From the NCBI GenBank assembly GCA_946811185.2, contig OX328106.1, forward strand, positions 10,520,777 through 10,584,776: DNA of 64,000 bases, written 5' to 3'. How positions within the stretch are numbered: the stretch's first letter is position 1; each line of letters starts with the position of its first letter. The DNA comes from Hippopus hippopus (lineage: Eukaryota > Mollusca > Bivalvia > Cardiida > Cardiidae). Made by a program: the position numbers and the translations under genes. Below, one piece after another: positions 21,447 through 31,900 of this stretch. The notes below the pieces were generated by a model. That model searched no databases. It was not told where the DNA came from and saw only the letters and a list, made by a program, of their open reading frames with translations.

Positions 21447-21489
21447 TAGCTCGTTACCAAATGAAATAAAAAAAAAAGGAAGTATGTAA

Positions 21490-21600
21490 CCGTTAGTCAT
21501 TTGTAGACGACGAGCTGACAACATTTTTTCTAACACAGAAAACACTGCCAGAAAAGGGGAAAATGCTGGTAACCCTGACCACATAGTCTTTCTATTTTGC
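21490..21600. mobile_element. family A MITE fragment
   Basis: GAAAACACTGCCAGAAAAGG and GGAAAATGCTGGTAACCCTG match the left half of the family A hairpin. The other half is absent. Confidence 0.55.
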
Positions 21601-21610
21601 ATTGAAACTG

Positions 21611-21921
21611 TACTTGTAGTGCCTCGTATAGAGATGAAATTTTCCTTTCAGGATTTTTTTCAAGAAGTTTTTTAACTTTTAATCCCTCAAAATAGGAGGA
21701 ATTTAACTTATAGTCCCTCGTAAGATATGAAATTTCACTTCTAGTCTTTCATTCTAAAGGAATTTTACTGTTGGTTCCCCATAAACAAAGAGATATTTTC
21801 TTGTAGTCCCCCGTAAAAAAAAAAGACTTTTACTTAAAGTCCCTCGTAGAATGGGACTTTTACCTCAAACCTTTCATAAAAAAAATGGAATTTTACTGTT
21901 GTTCCCATTTACTTATAGTTT
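21611..21921. repeat. degenerate minisatellite, ~30-34 bp unit, about 9 copies
   Basis: Units begin with TAGTCCCTCGTA or a close variant and end with a GGAATTTTACTT-like block. Unit starts are near 21614, 21680, 21710, 21741, 21771, 21803, 21837, 21867 and 21899. Every unit differs from the others, so the array is old or evolves fast. Confidence 0.7.
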
Positions 21922-22010
21922 TAGTCTATGGAAACGGAGAGGGTTTTATTTTAGCTTCTCATTTAAGGGGAACTAGAGGTTTAGCCAATCGTAAAATCTT
22001 TGATGAAATT

Positions 22011-22279
22011 ATATGGCTTGCAACACGCGAAAAGGGGTATTTGGACATTTGCGTAAAGTGTCGTCTCGGATCAGCCTGTGCAGTCCGCGCAGGCTAATCC
22101 GAGACGGCACTTTACGACTACATCAGATTTTGTGCTACAGTAGACTTGCGCAAAACAGAAAATTACATAAAAACGGAAAGTGTCGTTTCGGATTAGCCTG
22201 CGCGAAGTGCGCAGGCTAATCCGAGACGACACTTTACGCAAATGTCCGAATGCCCCTTTTCACGTGTTGCAGGCCATAT
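22011..22279. mobile_element. family D MITE, complete, two hairpins
   Basis: The terminal inverted repeats are ATATGGCTTGCAACACGCGA and its partner TTGCAGGCCATAT. Hairpin 1 (about 22060-22112) and hairpin 2 (about 22182-22245) each contain a GGATTAGCCTGCGC / GCGCAGGCTAATCC pair flanked by AGTGTCGT / GACACTTTACGC. Frames of 68-80 codons across it are read-through of the palindromes. Relatives are at 47984 and 55497. Confidence 0.9.
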
Positions 22280-22288
22280 TGGAAAGAA

Positions 22289-22505
22289 ATGAGCGGTGCT
22301 CTGGCAAAACAGGGTTAAATGCATCTCCATGTCATCACGTAATTGTGGGTCCATAAAATCAATTCTGTCTAATTTAACCAACTGAATCATGAGATAGACT
22401 GGTCTACTGACATGCAGAAAATTGACCGATAGCAAAAATTTCGACCCAGGTCAGCCAGCGCGGACTTTCTGCAGATGCATGAAGCCCCCTTTTCACAGAC
22501 CATGG
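22289..22505 (-). mobile_element. family C MITE, reverse
   Basis: It begins GGTGCTCTGGCAAAACAGGG and carries CATGTCATCACGTAATTGTG, GGTCCATAAAATC, AACCAACTGAATCATGAG, GACATGCAGAAAATTGACC and CCAGGTCAGCCAGCGCGGAC. It ends AAGCCCCCTTTTCACAGACC. The core hairpin is partly deleted. Confidence 0.85.
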
Positions 22506-22739
22506 TTCCAATAATTCTCAACACTATGTTGAAAAAGCTTTCCTTGCATAACAATTCATCGGTACAAGTAAGTACCGTAAATGAACTGTTTATAGGAAAG
22601 CCAGGCAGATGTCCAGAAGTTTATAATAACTGAACAAATCAAATATTAGCTTTTTGAACTGACCGACAACTTTTTTTCAAACGAGACAAAAAAGCGAGGG
22701 AAAATTAATATCGGGAAAGTGTAGGTTACAATTCTTGTA

Positions 22740-22977
22740 TTAACGTTTGGTCAAACAATCCGGGTTTTAACGACGCTTGAAAAAAATAAGTCTTTGGAAA
22801 ACATTGTTGGGAAAAGGAAAAAATGCTGGTTTACCAGCAGTTTCTCCTTTTCCCACAACGTTTTCACAATTTCAAGGACAAGTTTAGTCATTTCAAACAA
22901 TTACATGTGAACTGTAGCCTGCAAATGCTTTCAATTTGGACAAGTCGAAAATTTTGTCGTCTGGTATAAAGGGTTAA
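22740..22977. mobile_element. family A MITE, complete
   Basis: Bounded by TTAACGTTTGGTCAAACAAT and GTCTGGTATAAAGGGTTAA. The hairpin AAAATGCTGGTTTACCAGCA is intact. Right-arm words GCAAATGCTTTCAATTTGGA are present. Confidence 0.9.
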
Positions 22978-23042
22978 TGAGTTAACTGTTGTTCTACTGG
23001 GTCCATTGAAGCCCCCCCCCCCTCCTCCCTCCGTGTAAAAGG

Positions 23043-23252
23043 CTGACGACACAATTTTAGACTTGAAATTCAAAGCAATTACAGACGATGAATTTGTTTC
23101 TAATCTAGGAATTTGTCTTCGAAAAGGTAGAAAACATTTTGGGGAAAAGGAGAAAATGCTGGTAACCAGCATTTTCTCCTTTTCCCAAATCGTTTTCAAG
23201 AGCCTTTTCCCCCAGGGTCATGAAAACTCGGGATTTCGTAGTAAAGGGTTAA
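23043..23252. mobile_element. family A MITE, left tip lost
   Basis: It starts at GACGACACAATTTTAGACTT and has a perfect central hairpin (GAGAAAATGCTGGTAACCAG / CAGCATTTTCTCC). It ends AGTAAAGGGTTAA. Confidence 0.85.
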
Positions 23253-23354
23253 CTGTTTTAGCATCAGATAGATAAACTCGACCTTTATCGACGGCTGAAA
23301 ATACAGTCCACAGAAACTCAGCTAGGTTTGCATCTGAAAGGCTTTTCCAAAGAA

Positions 23355-23540
23355 GCGGACGGTATAAATTTAAGATCAGACTGCCGTTCTCAAAAGAGAT
23401 TGTTTTCGCTTATAGCACCGAAATGGGATAATCCTTGAAATGCCGGAAAAGACATCAATTATTGTTTCCTCAACAATGTATATCGAGATCAGACAACATA
23501 AATTGTACAGTCTGATCCTGGTCGTACTGTTGTCGAAAGA
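23355..23540. mobile_element. family B MITE remnants
   Basis: AAGATCAGACTGCCGTTCTC at 23372 and CGAGATCAGACAACATAAAT with ACAGTCTGATCCTGGTCG at 23480-23525 are two decayed family B cores. Whether they are one disrupted copy or two cannot be decided. Confidence 0.5.
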
Positions 23541-23606
23541 ATAGGTAATATTGTGTCCAAAAAAGTCCTTAAATGGTAGTATTAATTTGAACAATACTCT
23601 GAGAAT

Positions 23607-23806
23607 AGGGGGCTAATTGCATCTGCAAATGCATCGACCATGTCAGCCTGCGCAGTCCGCGCAAGCTGACACGCGTCGAATCATTTTGCCATTAGTCGAT
23701 TTTCTATATGGCAAAGGATCATTCTACCTACAGATCCAGTCGATTGTTAAAATTATGTGTTGACTTACTTTGTAGAATGTACCATGAAGATGCATTATCC
23801 CCCCCT
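23607..23806 (+). mobile_element. family C MITE, diverged
   Basis: GGGGGCTAATTGCATCTGCA is followed by the core hairpin (GTCAGCCTGCGCAGTCCGCG), then CATTTTGCCATTAGTCGATT, AGGATCATTCTACCTACAGA and a GATGCATTATCCCCCC end. Confidence 0.75.
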
Positions 23807-23880
23807 TTACCTGTGTGTGGTTCATCTACTTTTTTTTTTTTCACTGGTTGAAAATGTACGTTTTATTGATTCTAGTCCTT

Positions 23881-24090
23881 TTAACTCTTTACCAAACGAC
23901 AAATATTATAGACTCTGTAAAATTGAAAGCCTATGCAGACCATAAATTACATATTGTTGAATCGGTTTGACTCGTCTATGAAAGGGAAGAAAACATATTG
24001 GGAAAAGGAGAAAATGCTGGTTACCAGCATTTTCTCCTTTTCCCATAATGTTTTCCAAAGCCAAACACGGTACTGTTTGGTGAAGGGTAA
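23881..24090. mobile_element. family A MITE, complete
   Basis: TTAACTCTTTACCAAACGAC starts it and TTTGGTGAAGGGTAA ends it. The central hairpin AAATGCTGGTTACCAGCATT is perfect. Confidence 0.9.
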
Positions 24091-24237
24091 AAGTTTGAAT
24101 TACGAGCGTAAAGTATTGGACTTTTTTAACTGGACATACAAAGTGTTCAATTAACGAACACAAATTAGACTTGAAATGTTTTCCTTGCTTTGTTTAAAAC
24201 CGTAAAGTGCTGAGAACGAACCCTTACGGACGCGTTT

Positions 24238-24316
24238 ATTGACTGTTTAGATCAAGATCACATTGCATAGAACTTGCAACCTGATCTTATTTCTACAATG
24301 TCAGATAGGTCGAGAT
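24238..24316. mobile_element. family B MITE fragment
   Basis: GTTTAGATCAAGATCACATT and CCTGATCTTATTTCTACAAT form a mutated core. TCAGATAGGTCGAGATTTCG follows. Confidence 0.6.
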
Positions 24317-24561
24317 TTCGCAAAGCGAACAGAAGTTTAATTCAGCAATATTTTTATTTTTTTCTAAACCATTCGCGAGACTTTTTGTTAGATTTTTTTA
24401 CTATTTGCGGGAAATATCGGGTCGATCTATTTAGCAGCCTAGTTTTATTTTTCAGCGTCAGGTATTTTAACAGAACAGAATAATGTTAACTCGACCTCTT
24501 GAGAAATACAAACCACCAAATTTAACTCACAGATATTATCTTACAGGCTTGACAAAACAAG

Positions 24562-24640
24562 CAGACTGTATAGATTCAAGATCAGACTGCACGTTCGGTG
24601 CAGTCTGATCTTGAGCTATGCAGTCAGAAAAAGCCCCAGT
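24562..24640. mobile_element. family B MITE core
   Basis: AGACTGTATAGATTCAAGAT then CAGACTGCACGTTCGGTGCA and GTCTGATCTTGAGCTATG make a near-perfect hairpin. The outer parts are not recognisable. Confidence 0.75.
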
Positions 24641-24753
24641 ATTGGCTTATGACACTGAAAGGGTAAAGGGTTGGCAGCCCTGATAGTTCACATTTTATTG
24701 TGTCGACTGTTTACACTTTGGGGAATAATGAGAGAGGAAAACAGTTCTCTTCT

Positions 24754-24968
24754 TTAACCATTTAACAAACTTTCCCTCGTTTATTTCCGATCATGAGGAA
24801 GTAGGCTTTTGAAAATATCCTGAGAAAAGTAGCAAATGATGATAACCAATATTTTCCCCTTTTCTCACAACGTATTCTGTCGTTTCAAAGACAAATCTCA
24901 CCATGTTAGCCACATCTACTTTGTCACCCGCAAACGATGGTATTTTTGTTGTCTGGTAAAGGAATTAG
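24754..24968. mobile_element. family A MITE, diverged
   Basis: TTTAACCATTTAACAAACTT starts the copy. The hairpin is decayed (AAATGATGATAACCAATATT). The right arm has GTTGTCTGGTAAAGGAATTA. Confidence 0.75.
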
Positions 24969-25059
24969 CACTATATACAAATTCGTCATTTTTTCTGCTA
25001 TGTTGATTTAAAAAGATACACTTCTGCTATTAAATGTAATTCCTTGTAAAAAGTTTAGA

Positions 25060-25135
25060 AAAAAATTAACACGTTTTAGATCAGACAACGTGTTTTCAAA
25101 TTTCTAATGTCTGATCTTGATCTATCTAAACCGCA
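25060..25135. mobile_element. family B MITE core, decayed
   Basis: CACGTTTTAGATCAGACAAC and TAATGTCTGATCTTGATCTA bracket an altered loop. Confidence 0.6.
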
Positions 25136-25771
25136 AAATCCACTCACCTCTCGCGTGGCGGTTGCGCGATTGTAAGGAGATAGAACGAATAATTCGTAAA
25201 ATATTTCAGTGCATTAATTTCCTTGAAAAAATGGAACATGTTAAACTGAAAAACTTGCTGATTTTTTTTTTCTTGAGAACTGCTGTTGCCCAAGAATTCA
25301 GGCAATCAAATTGACATTCTGACATTTACATTGACATTTAAAGCGAAAAAAAGACACAAAACGTGCAGCACAGAACGGTGTCAAAGTTATTTCATTCACT
25401 GAACATACTTTAAAACTCAGACGGTGCCGTATGTAAATAACGATAACTAAACAAATTCTAACTTGGTGTGACTTGACAAGAGTCGAGACCACTTTCCGAG
25501 CACCTGTTGATTTGATCTCCACATATACTACTGGGTGAAATACCGGCTTTTAAATGAAATCAGTTCGTGGATATGAATTAAGTGTTATAAGTACAGAAAT
25601 AGTGATCGTTATACAAGATAGCTTGACGTATCATGGATTAAACAGTGTTTCTGCACTCGGTTAAGTCGTTTCACATCATCTGCAGTGGACGTTAAAGAGG
25701 CTTATCTGTGGTATCAGTGATTTATATGGATAGCATGCCACCAGGAACAGGTAAAATTGTTTTTAGTACTC
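25136..25771. other. unassigned sequence
   Basis: No repeat or gene is recognised. CCAGGAACAGGTAAAATTG at 25740 resembles a splice donor, but there is no supporting coding frame. Confidence 0.45.
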
Positions 25772-26004
25772 TAAACTCTTTACCAAACGACACAATTTTA
25801 GACTGGTCCAAATTGAAAGCATTTGCAGACGACATATTAGATTTAGCTGAAATCATGTGAATTTCTGTGAAAGTGTAGAAAACCTTGAGGGAAAAAGGGA
25901 GAAAATGCTGGTTACCAGCATTTTCTCCTTTTTTCCCGCAAGTTTTTAAAAACGCTATTTCCTCATAGGTCGTTATAACTCGGAATTGTGTGATAAAGAG
26001 TTTA
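25772..26004. mobile_element. family A MITE, complete
   Basis: It runs from TAAACTCTTTACCAAACGAC to GTGTGATAAAGAGTTTA and has a perfect hairpin (AAAATGCTGGTTACCAGCAT). Confidence 0.9.
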
Positions 26005-26251
26005 TATATTTTTATAATCTTTAGACAGTTATGTTTTTACGTTTGATTCAATTTTCGAAAAATTCTTTCATCTCTGCATGAAAGCAATTTTGTAACTGAA
26101 CCAGGCAGGTTCTGTAACCTTTACATGTGCAGAAATTAGTGCGTTTTTCAACCATGTGATGTAAAAATGAATCACATTTCAGTAGATTAGAACGGAACAG
26201 AATATAACAGTTCCGGTAAAATAGTTCGGGAAGTATTTTAACCGTTTTATC

Positions 26252-26442
26252 TAAAGACCCTGAGTAAGAAGGCATTGGAAAATATTTTTGGAAAGGGAGA
26301 AAATGCCTTTGAGCATTGAATTCTTTTTCCAAGAACCTTGTCAACCCTTTTAGAGACAAATTTAACCATTTGGAGCCATATTAATGTTTGCATATGCTTA
26401 CAACATGGTCAAAATGAACATTTTGTCGTCTGCTAAAGAGTG
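26252..26442. mobile_element. family A MITE, left tip lost
   Basis: AAAGACCCTGAGTAAGAAGG, a GGGAGAAAATGCC half-hairpin and ACATTTTGTCGTCTGCTAAA identify the copy. The right half of the hairpin is degraded. Confidence 0.7.
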
Positions 26443-26549
26443 GAACGCAAGCAATTTTATTCCTAGCTGTGTTGAGCGGAAGTCGTATTTAGAGTTTCGT
26501 TTTTCATTCAGTATGTAAGGATTTGGGTATACCCACCCTAAAAAACTGA

Positions 26550-26668
26550 TTGACCCTTTGCAAAAAGACAAAACTTTAGATCTTTCCAAATTGAAAGAAT
26601 TTGCAGACGACAAATCAGTGGTGGCTAATATGGTGGAATTTATCTGTGAAAATGTAGAAAAGAGTTTT
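26550..26668. mobile_element. family A MITE, left half only
   Basis: ACAAAACTTTAGATCTTTCC and GAATTTGCAGACGACAAATC match the left arm. The copy stops just before the hairpin. Confidence 0.7.
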
Positions 26669-26801
26669 CGATAGTCTGTACTCACTGCTAGGTACGGTAC
26701 ATGGATGGTCGCAGTGATTATTTTGTTTAGAAGGAATTTTTCTGAAGTCTTTGACATTGTTGTTTAGGATCGAACTGCCCTTACTGACTTACTGGTTGAA
26801 A

Positions 26802-26805
26802 CAGA

Positions 26806-26841
<36 letters not shown>

Positions 26842-26873
26842 CAGAGACAAACAGACAGACGGACAGACAGAGA
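26802..26873. repeat. (GA)n/(CAGAGA)n/(CAGACA)n compound microsatellite
   Basis: GA dinucleotides pass into CAGAGA hexamers and then CAGACAGACGGACAGACA. Open frames on both strands here are repeat translation. Confidence 0.95.
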
Positions 26874-27074
26874 TCACACGATGAACTGAATATCTTGGAT
26901 ATTTTTCTTTTTCATGAAAACAGTTTCGTAATCGACGAAATAATGACAAGTCATGTAAATTGTAAGTTTTCCCTGTACCACCAATCACGTTCAATATTGC
27001 GTTGAGTATCAGCATATTTTCGCGAAGATTATCAGCATACAAAGTGCATTACCGCGCTAAAATAAATAGTATAG

Positions 27075-27145
27075 GTGAGAGTGTTGAGCAAGATCAGACT
27101 GCACGTATGTGCAGACTGATCTTGAACTGCACGTTCCGAAATGTT
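27075..27145. mobile_element. family B MITE core
   Basis: AGCAAGATCAGACTGCACGT then ATGTGCAGACTGATCTTGAA form a short perfect-looking hairpin. Confidence 0.7.
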
Positions 27146-27343
27146 AAGCAATGATGCTATATCGCATGATAAGACTAGAGGGCAGGCTATCATATCAGAC
27201 GTAAATACATGTTTGTTTGTTTACCATCTAATTAGTTAATTAGTGACCGGTACGAAATGCCAGATTCCGTAGTTCTTTGTGTCAGTTGATCGTAAAGCCT
27301 TACGTAGATCTCTCTGTAAATATTACTGTTAATATTGAGCCTT

Positions 27344-27552
27344 GCTTTGTGAAATAGAGGTTTAATGCATCTGCAAGAAGTATCGGACTGCGCAGGCTAA
27401 CCTTGATCGAAACTTTTGCCTATTTTCTGCATGTCTAAGGATCATTCTACCTCATACTTCTGTTGGTTATTGGACGGAATGGATTTTATGGATTCATGTT
27501 CAAGTAATGACTTGCTTTGTATAATGAATCGCGGAGATACATCAAGCTCCCG
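27344..27552 (+). mobile_element. family C MITE
   Basis: TTTAATGCATCTGCAAGAAG, a shortened GC core (GACTGCGCAGGCTAACC), TTTTCTGCATGTCTAAGG, TATGGATTCATGTTC, AATGACTTGCTTTG and GATACATCAAGCTCCC are in family order. Confidence 0.8.
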
Positions 27553-27632
27553 AACAACATGATTTTAGACTAGTCCAAAATGAAATCATGTTTAGACGAC
27601 AAAATGATTGTGACTAAAACATTGAAAATCTG
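27553..27632. mobile_element. family A MITE, left-arm fragment
   Basis: GAACAACATGATTTTAGACT, AGTCCAAAATGAAATCATG and TTTAGACGACAAAATG match the family A left arm. Confidence 0.6.
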
Positions 27633-27715
27633 GTTTGGGTGAAGCTTCACTTAGGTGAAGTTTCACTTCAAATAAACATCCAAGTTAGCCATAGCGTGGC
27701 ATCGAAAAGCAGATG

Positions 27716-27772
27716 ATGTAGATCAGAGATCAGACTGCACGTTCTGTGCAGTCTGATCTTGATCTATTTTGT
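27716..27772. mobile_element. family B MITE core, intact hairpin
   Basis: GTAGATCAGAGATCAGACTG, CACGTTCTGTGCAGTCTGAT and CTTGATCTATTTTG make a clear hairpin. The rest of the element is not visible. Confidence 0.75.
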
Positions 27773-27832
27773 TCGATAAAGCTACCAAAGGTGCCATCGT
27801 TAACGAAGGACTTGAATTGATTATTGATGGTA

Positions 27833-28035
27833 TGGAACACCGTTTCAACATTATTTCAGTGATATCGCGGCAGCCAGTGCAACCATCCATGCTTTCCTGG
27901 AGTCTTTTTACCAGTACTTCGTACAATATTCTTCTTAAGCCACTGGCTGCATTGCCACATAAACAACAATTAGCGGTGAGAGAGGAATGAATCCTGTCGC
28001 AACGACTATAATCAATTCTCGGATGAAATTAGCAG
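27833..28035 (-). mobile_element. SINE body, truncated
   Basis: The minus strand reads GAATTGATTATAGTCGTTGC, GACAGGATTCATTCCTCTCT, GCAGCCAGTGGC and ends near ATAATGTTGAAACGGTGTT. This matches the body of the SINEs at 14.3 and 28.4 kb; the tRNA-like head is missing. Confidence 0.75.
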
Positions 28036-28186
28036 AGCTGGAAAAAGTTAAAACTTTACCTGAAGGTTAAGTTCATCCAATCACAACTTTTATTACTTCT
28101 ACTTGGCTAACGGCATTTTTAGAAAAAAGAGTCGATTCCCAAGAGTTAGTGACAAAACATTTCAGAGAATAGGCAGCTGTTTTCAT

Positions 28187-28348
28187 AGTCCGTATTCACC
28201 AACCATTCTTACAAACATTCTTTGTCTTATTCGCCAGAATTCTATAGATTTGAAAGTTACACAACTTCTGATTGGCTAAACTCTTTGGTTTATAGAATAA
28301 GACTTACAATGTTCTTCTTATTAAGAATAGTTAGTGGATACGGACCCT
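28187..28348. mobile_element. family G MITE, complete
   Basis: GTCCGTATTCACCAACCATT on the left pairs with AGTTAGTGGATACGGACC on the right. The centre carries CACAACTTCTGATTGGC. Confidence 0.8.
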
Positions 28349-28373
28349 GTGTTTTCATACTTCAATGCAGTTA

Positions 28374-28690
28374 GCCGAGCCCAGTAGCGCAGTCGGTAGC
28401 TTACATCATTAAAGACCGGTGGAGGGGGGGGGGGGCTCTCCGTGCTTCGAATTCCCCAGCACGGCCTATTTCTGTCCGAGGATTGATGATGTCATTACGA
28501 CAGGATTCATTCCTCTCTAACCGCTGATCATTGTTTCGACGATGGTTATGTGGGAAAGAAACCACTGGTTTAGACAGCTATTGTGCGAAGTACTGATAAA
28601 AAAAACTCCAGCAAAGTATAGATAGGTGCACTGGCCGCCGCGACATCGCTGAATTAGTGTTAAAAACGGCGTTAAGCACCATTCAAACTA
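28374..28690 (+). mobile_element. tRNA-headed SINE, full length
   Basis: The head has an A-box-like TAGCGCAGTCGG and a weak B-box (GCTTCGAATTCC) interrupted by a G-run. The body is GAGGATTGATGATGTCATTA, CGACAGGATTCATTCCTCTC and ATTGTTTCGACGATGGTTAT. The tail is AAAAACGGCGTTAAGCACCA. Of the copies here it best shows the uninterrupted body. Confidence 0.8.
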
Positions 28691-28896
28691 ATAATTCAAC
28701 CCACTTGAAGTAAACCGGGAGATTTTATGATGTAAAAAATATCGCTACAGAGTATCACTGCAGAAAACGGTTATTTTTTTTTCATTCTGATGAAGAATTT
28801 ATTTTTGAGTTGTGACAAAAAACGTAAAATTGAACCTTTTTGTGATTTGATAGATCTTCACCTTTTGGGATTCTGGGTACAACTTAGTGGTGGACA

Positions 28897-28955
28897 TTGT
28901 GGTGAAAGACCAGATTACACGGAGTGTGCAGACTGATCTTTGATGATACACTGTC
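28897..28955. mobile_element. family B MITE core, decayed
   Basis: GACCAGATTACACGGAGTGT and GCAGACTGATCTTTGATG form a weak family B hairpin. Confidence 0.5.
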
Positions 28956-28975
28956 ATTTAATCTTGTTCTGTCAA

Positions 28976-29063
28976 CTAACCCTCTACCATACAATCCCTT
29001 GTTTTAACCTTTAATGCTTTCAATTTGGACATGTCTCAAATTTTTGTGGTTTTGTAAAGCGCC
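28976..29063. mobile_element. family A MITE, internally deleted
   Basis: The tips TAACCCTCTACCATACAATC and TTTCAATTTGGACATGTCTC are joined with the hairpin missing, leaving an ~88 bp remnant. Confidence 0.7.
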
Positions 29064-30014
29064 AATGCTGTAGAATTATGTACAGACTTTTAAGGATGGC
29101 AATCGTATAGCGAATTTTTAAAGTAGGATATAGGTTTATTCAATACAGTGGTGCGATTCATCCAGCCATGATTAGCTAGTAAATAACCTATGCACCAGTT
29201 ATTCATAAACAAAGCCCCTGTAGATTTGAAATAGCCCCGGTATAAGTCCAGGATGGTGGGGACATTTTTTGTTGTAAATGTCGATGGAAAAACCCTGCAC
29301 AAATACCGGCTTTCCCAGAACCTATATTAAGAAACTATATTAAAAAATTTGCAGTAAATAATGTTTTTCTTTTTACTATTATTTTTCCCGTGTGAAATTG
29401 TCGTACTTTTTAAAGAAATTTTGAGCAAAAACAGGCTTTATTTTTCCTTACACGTATAATTTATAGCCATATTTCGCTTCCTAATTTTTAGCGGTATAGA
29501 GTTTTGAGTTATGCGCAACGCTTATTAATATTTTTACTGCACAGGATAATGATGTGTCTTAGCAAACAGGTCAGTCTTCCAAGAATACCACATGCACAGA
29601 CAAGGGTGCGTTTGAAAACAATATGGGAAGCAACAAATTTTCCTTTCTCTTTACAGTGCGTTCTACTCTTTTAAAACCAAATCTCACCAGTTTAAAACAA
29701 ACAGAAAATTTCATTAGATGAATGCACGAATACCGCAACGTGACAGTGTGACATAGAAATAGTTATGCTGACAGAATGGCGTTATAACAACGTGACGAGC
29801 TGCCCCGCATACGCTACCGCCTGTGTATGTCTACTGTATATACTCGTAGATTCTGACTTAGATGCCGTACGCATGTGAAATTTGCTGTACATATGCAATA
29901 AAGATGCATTTTCATCCGGGCATTTTTCATTGTTTTTATAACCCGTCGTTTTCAAATCATAACAAAAGTCTACGTAATTCTTGGACACCCCTCGTACATA
30001 GCTAAAATCACATA
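29064..30014. other. unassigned AT-rich sequence with a family A trace
   Basis: At about 29595-29705, TTTGAAAACAATATGGGAAG, TTTTCCTTTCTCTTTACAG and AACCAAATCTCACCAG look like a strongly diverged family A copy. Nothing else is recognised. Confidence 0.45.
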
Positions 30015-31519
30015 CACTGAACCAAAAAAGAAACTTCCCCTGTGTTTAAGTGCAAATGCAATGTTATTAAAAAAAATCAAAATATCAGATGACCTACTTA
30101 TATTCGGGCGAACGATTATGTGTCCGATAAAACAAATTTTAACTCGATTGAAAGCATTTTGCAGAAGAAACTCGCTGAAAGCGATTTTCACGTGCATGCA
30201 CGGACCAGTATAATTCGTGTATATTTTTTGAAACCTTTCAGTCTAATTTTATAGACTTTCATGTCAATAAGAAAAAGACGTTGAAAAAAATTAAATTCTT
30301 TTTAGTTTTCTTTATTTTTGATATGCCTTGAATTCCGCAAAATTTACGCGAACGTGCCATTGGCATGCTTAATGCTGGTATGACGATGAATGCTGTTGCT
30401 ATGAATATTGCATGTTCTACTCGTGCTCATCGACACCTTAGGCAACGTTTTCAAGCAACAGGGCGTAGGGAAGATCGACCACGTAATGGACGTCCTCGCG
30501 TCACGACGCGCGGCCAAGACCGCTATATTCGGAACACCCACCTGCGCAATCGCTTCCAAACTGCCACAGCCACTGCTGCTAACACCCCTGGTACACATAA
30601 CAGCCGTATATCTGCCCAAACTGTGCGCAATTGCTTGCGCGAGGGTGGGCTACGTGCGCACGTCGTCCATACGTTGGTTGTGTTTTGACGCGACGTCACC
30701 GCGTAAATCGTGTTAATTGGGCACGTACACACCAACGCTGGCTTAGACAACAATGGAATAGCGTTCTTTTCTCTGACGAGTCCAGGTTTTCCATTCATCG
30801 AGGTGATGGCAGGGTTCGAGTATACCGTAGGAGAAATGAACGTTATGCCGACTGTTGCGTACTTGAACGAGATCGTTTTGGGGGTGGGGGTTCTGTCTTG
30901 GTCTGGGCGGGCATTGCACATGGCTTTCGCACTAATCTCGTCGTTATCGAAGGGAATTTGAATGCCCAACGCTACCGAGATGAAATTCTTGCGAGGCACG
31001 TTATCCCACTGTTTCAAAATAATGCCAATATCACTCTTTTTCAGCATGATAATGCCACAAGCCATACAGCTAGGGACAATGTGAATTTCCTCAAGGCGAA
31101 TAACATTGCATTTATTAATGACTGGCCTGCCAAAAGCCCTGATCTGAATCCCATTGAACACTTTTGGGATAATTTGGACCAGCGTGTTAGACGTCGCCCT
31201 ATTCCACCGCCAAACGTCATTCAGCTAAGACAAGCCGAAATCAATACACTTATCCGTTCTATGCGCCAACGATGCCAGGCAGTCCTTCATGCTGAAGGTG
31301 GTCATACCCGGTATTAATTTGTGATTTTGGTGAGCGACCCCTTCCGCATTTTAACTACCATTTCACTACTTTTGGATAAACCCTCAGCAATAATTTTTTT
31401 CGCACAAAGTCGCAATAAAAAACTCTTTCAATGCATATAAATCTAGTTTAATCCTGATTTTCATATTTGTGTATATCTGCACTTAAACACAGGGGAAGTT
31501 TTTTTTTTTTTGTTCAGTA
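30015..31519 (+). mobile_element. Tc1/mariner-like transposon, nearly full length
   Basis: The terminal inverted repeats are about 40 bp: the left begins CACTGAACCAAAAAAGAAAC and continues with CTTCCCCTGTGTTTAAGTGC. The right end is its complement with a longer T-run. Dinucleotide TA flanks lie at 30013-30014 and 31520-31521, the target duplication expected for this superfamily. The single gene lies inside on the same strand and is broken. The close match of the ends suggests a fairly recent insertion compared with the other Tc1 copies here. Confidence 0.9.
30323..31317 (+). pseudogene. Tc1-like transposase, one nonsense codon and one frameshift
   Basis: The reading frame starts ATG at 30323 and hits TGA at codon 3 (30329-30331), probably a CGA to TGA change. 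It is then open through the N-terminal helix-turn-helix region (ERAIGMLNAG at about 30350, RRHLR-type and NGRPRV-type words) to about 30658. A shift (2 extra bases or 1 lost) moves it to the frame that runs from about 30661 to the stop at 31315-31317. That part has the catalytic domain: FSDES (first Asp), QHDNA (second Asp) and SPDLNPIE (Glu). I count 35 residues between the second Asp and the Glu, i.e. DD35E, one more than classical Tc1 DD34E. It ends AEGGHTRY, a typical C-terminus for this branch. The enzyme would cut and paste the element at TA sites; this copy should be inactive. Confidence 0.9.
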
Positions 31520-31532
31520 TATATAACAAAGC

Positions 31533-31556
31533 ATCTCTCTCTCTCTCTCTCTCTCT
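31533..31556. repeat. (CT)n microsatellite
   Basis: About 12 CT dinucleotides directly outside the Tc1 right end. Confidence 0.9.
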
Positions 31557-31754
31557 TGGCGAAACAGGAGACCATTTATTTTCTGTGAAAATGACATACG
31601 AGAGGGTCAGACACGATTACTTTGTCGCCTGGAAATGCGTTTGATGTATAACAAGTACTCTTTTTCTTCTTGTATGGTCAAGACAATAGAAAGTGAACCA
31701 GTAAATTTGCAGGGTTTAATGTTTTATACTTTTAGCAAAGTAGACTAAGGAGTT

Positions 31755-31900
31755 GCGGACGGCATGGATCAAGATCAATCAGACTGCACAGAAAATTTCA
31801 TGGATATAGAAAAGCTCAAACAACTAGTTCGGTATACAAGAGACTAGAACAAAATCAAACTGCGTGGTATGCAGTTTGACTGTGGTCTTCTAGTTTTGAA
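31755..31900. mobile_element. family B-type hairpin cores, two
   Basis: GGATCAAGATCAATCAGACT at 31765 is a half core. At 31838-31898, AGACTAGAACAAAATCAAAC pairs with TGACTGTGGTCTTCTAGTTT as a separate, diverged hairpin. Confidence 0.5.
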
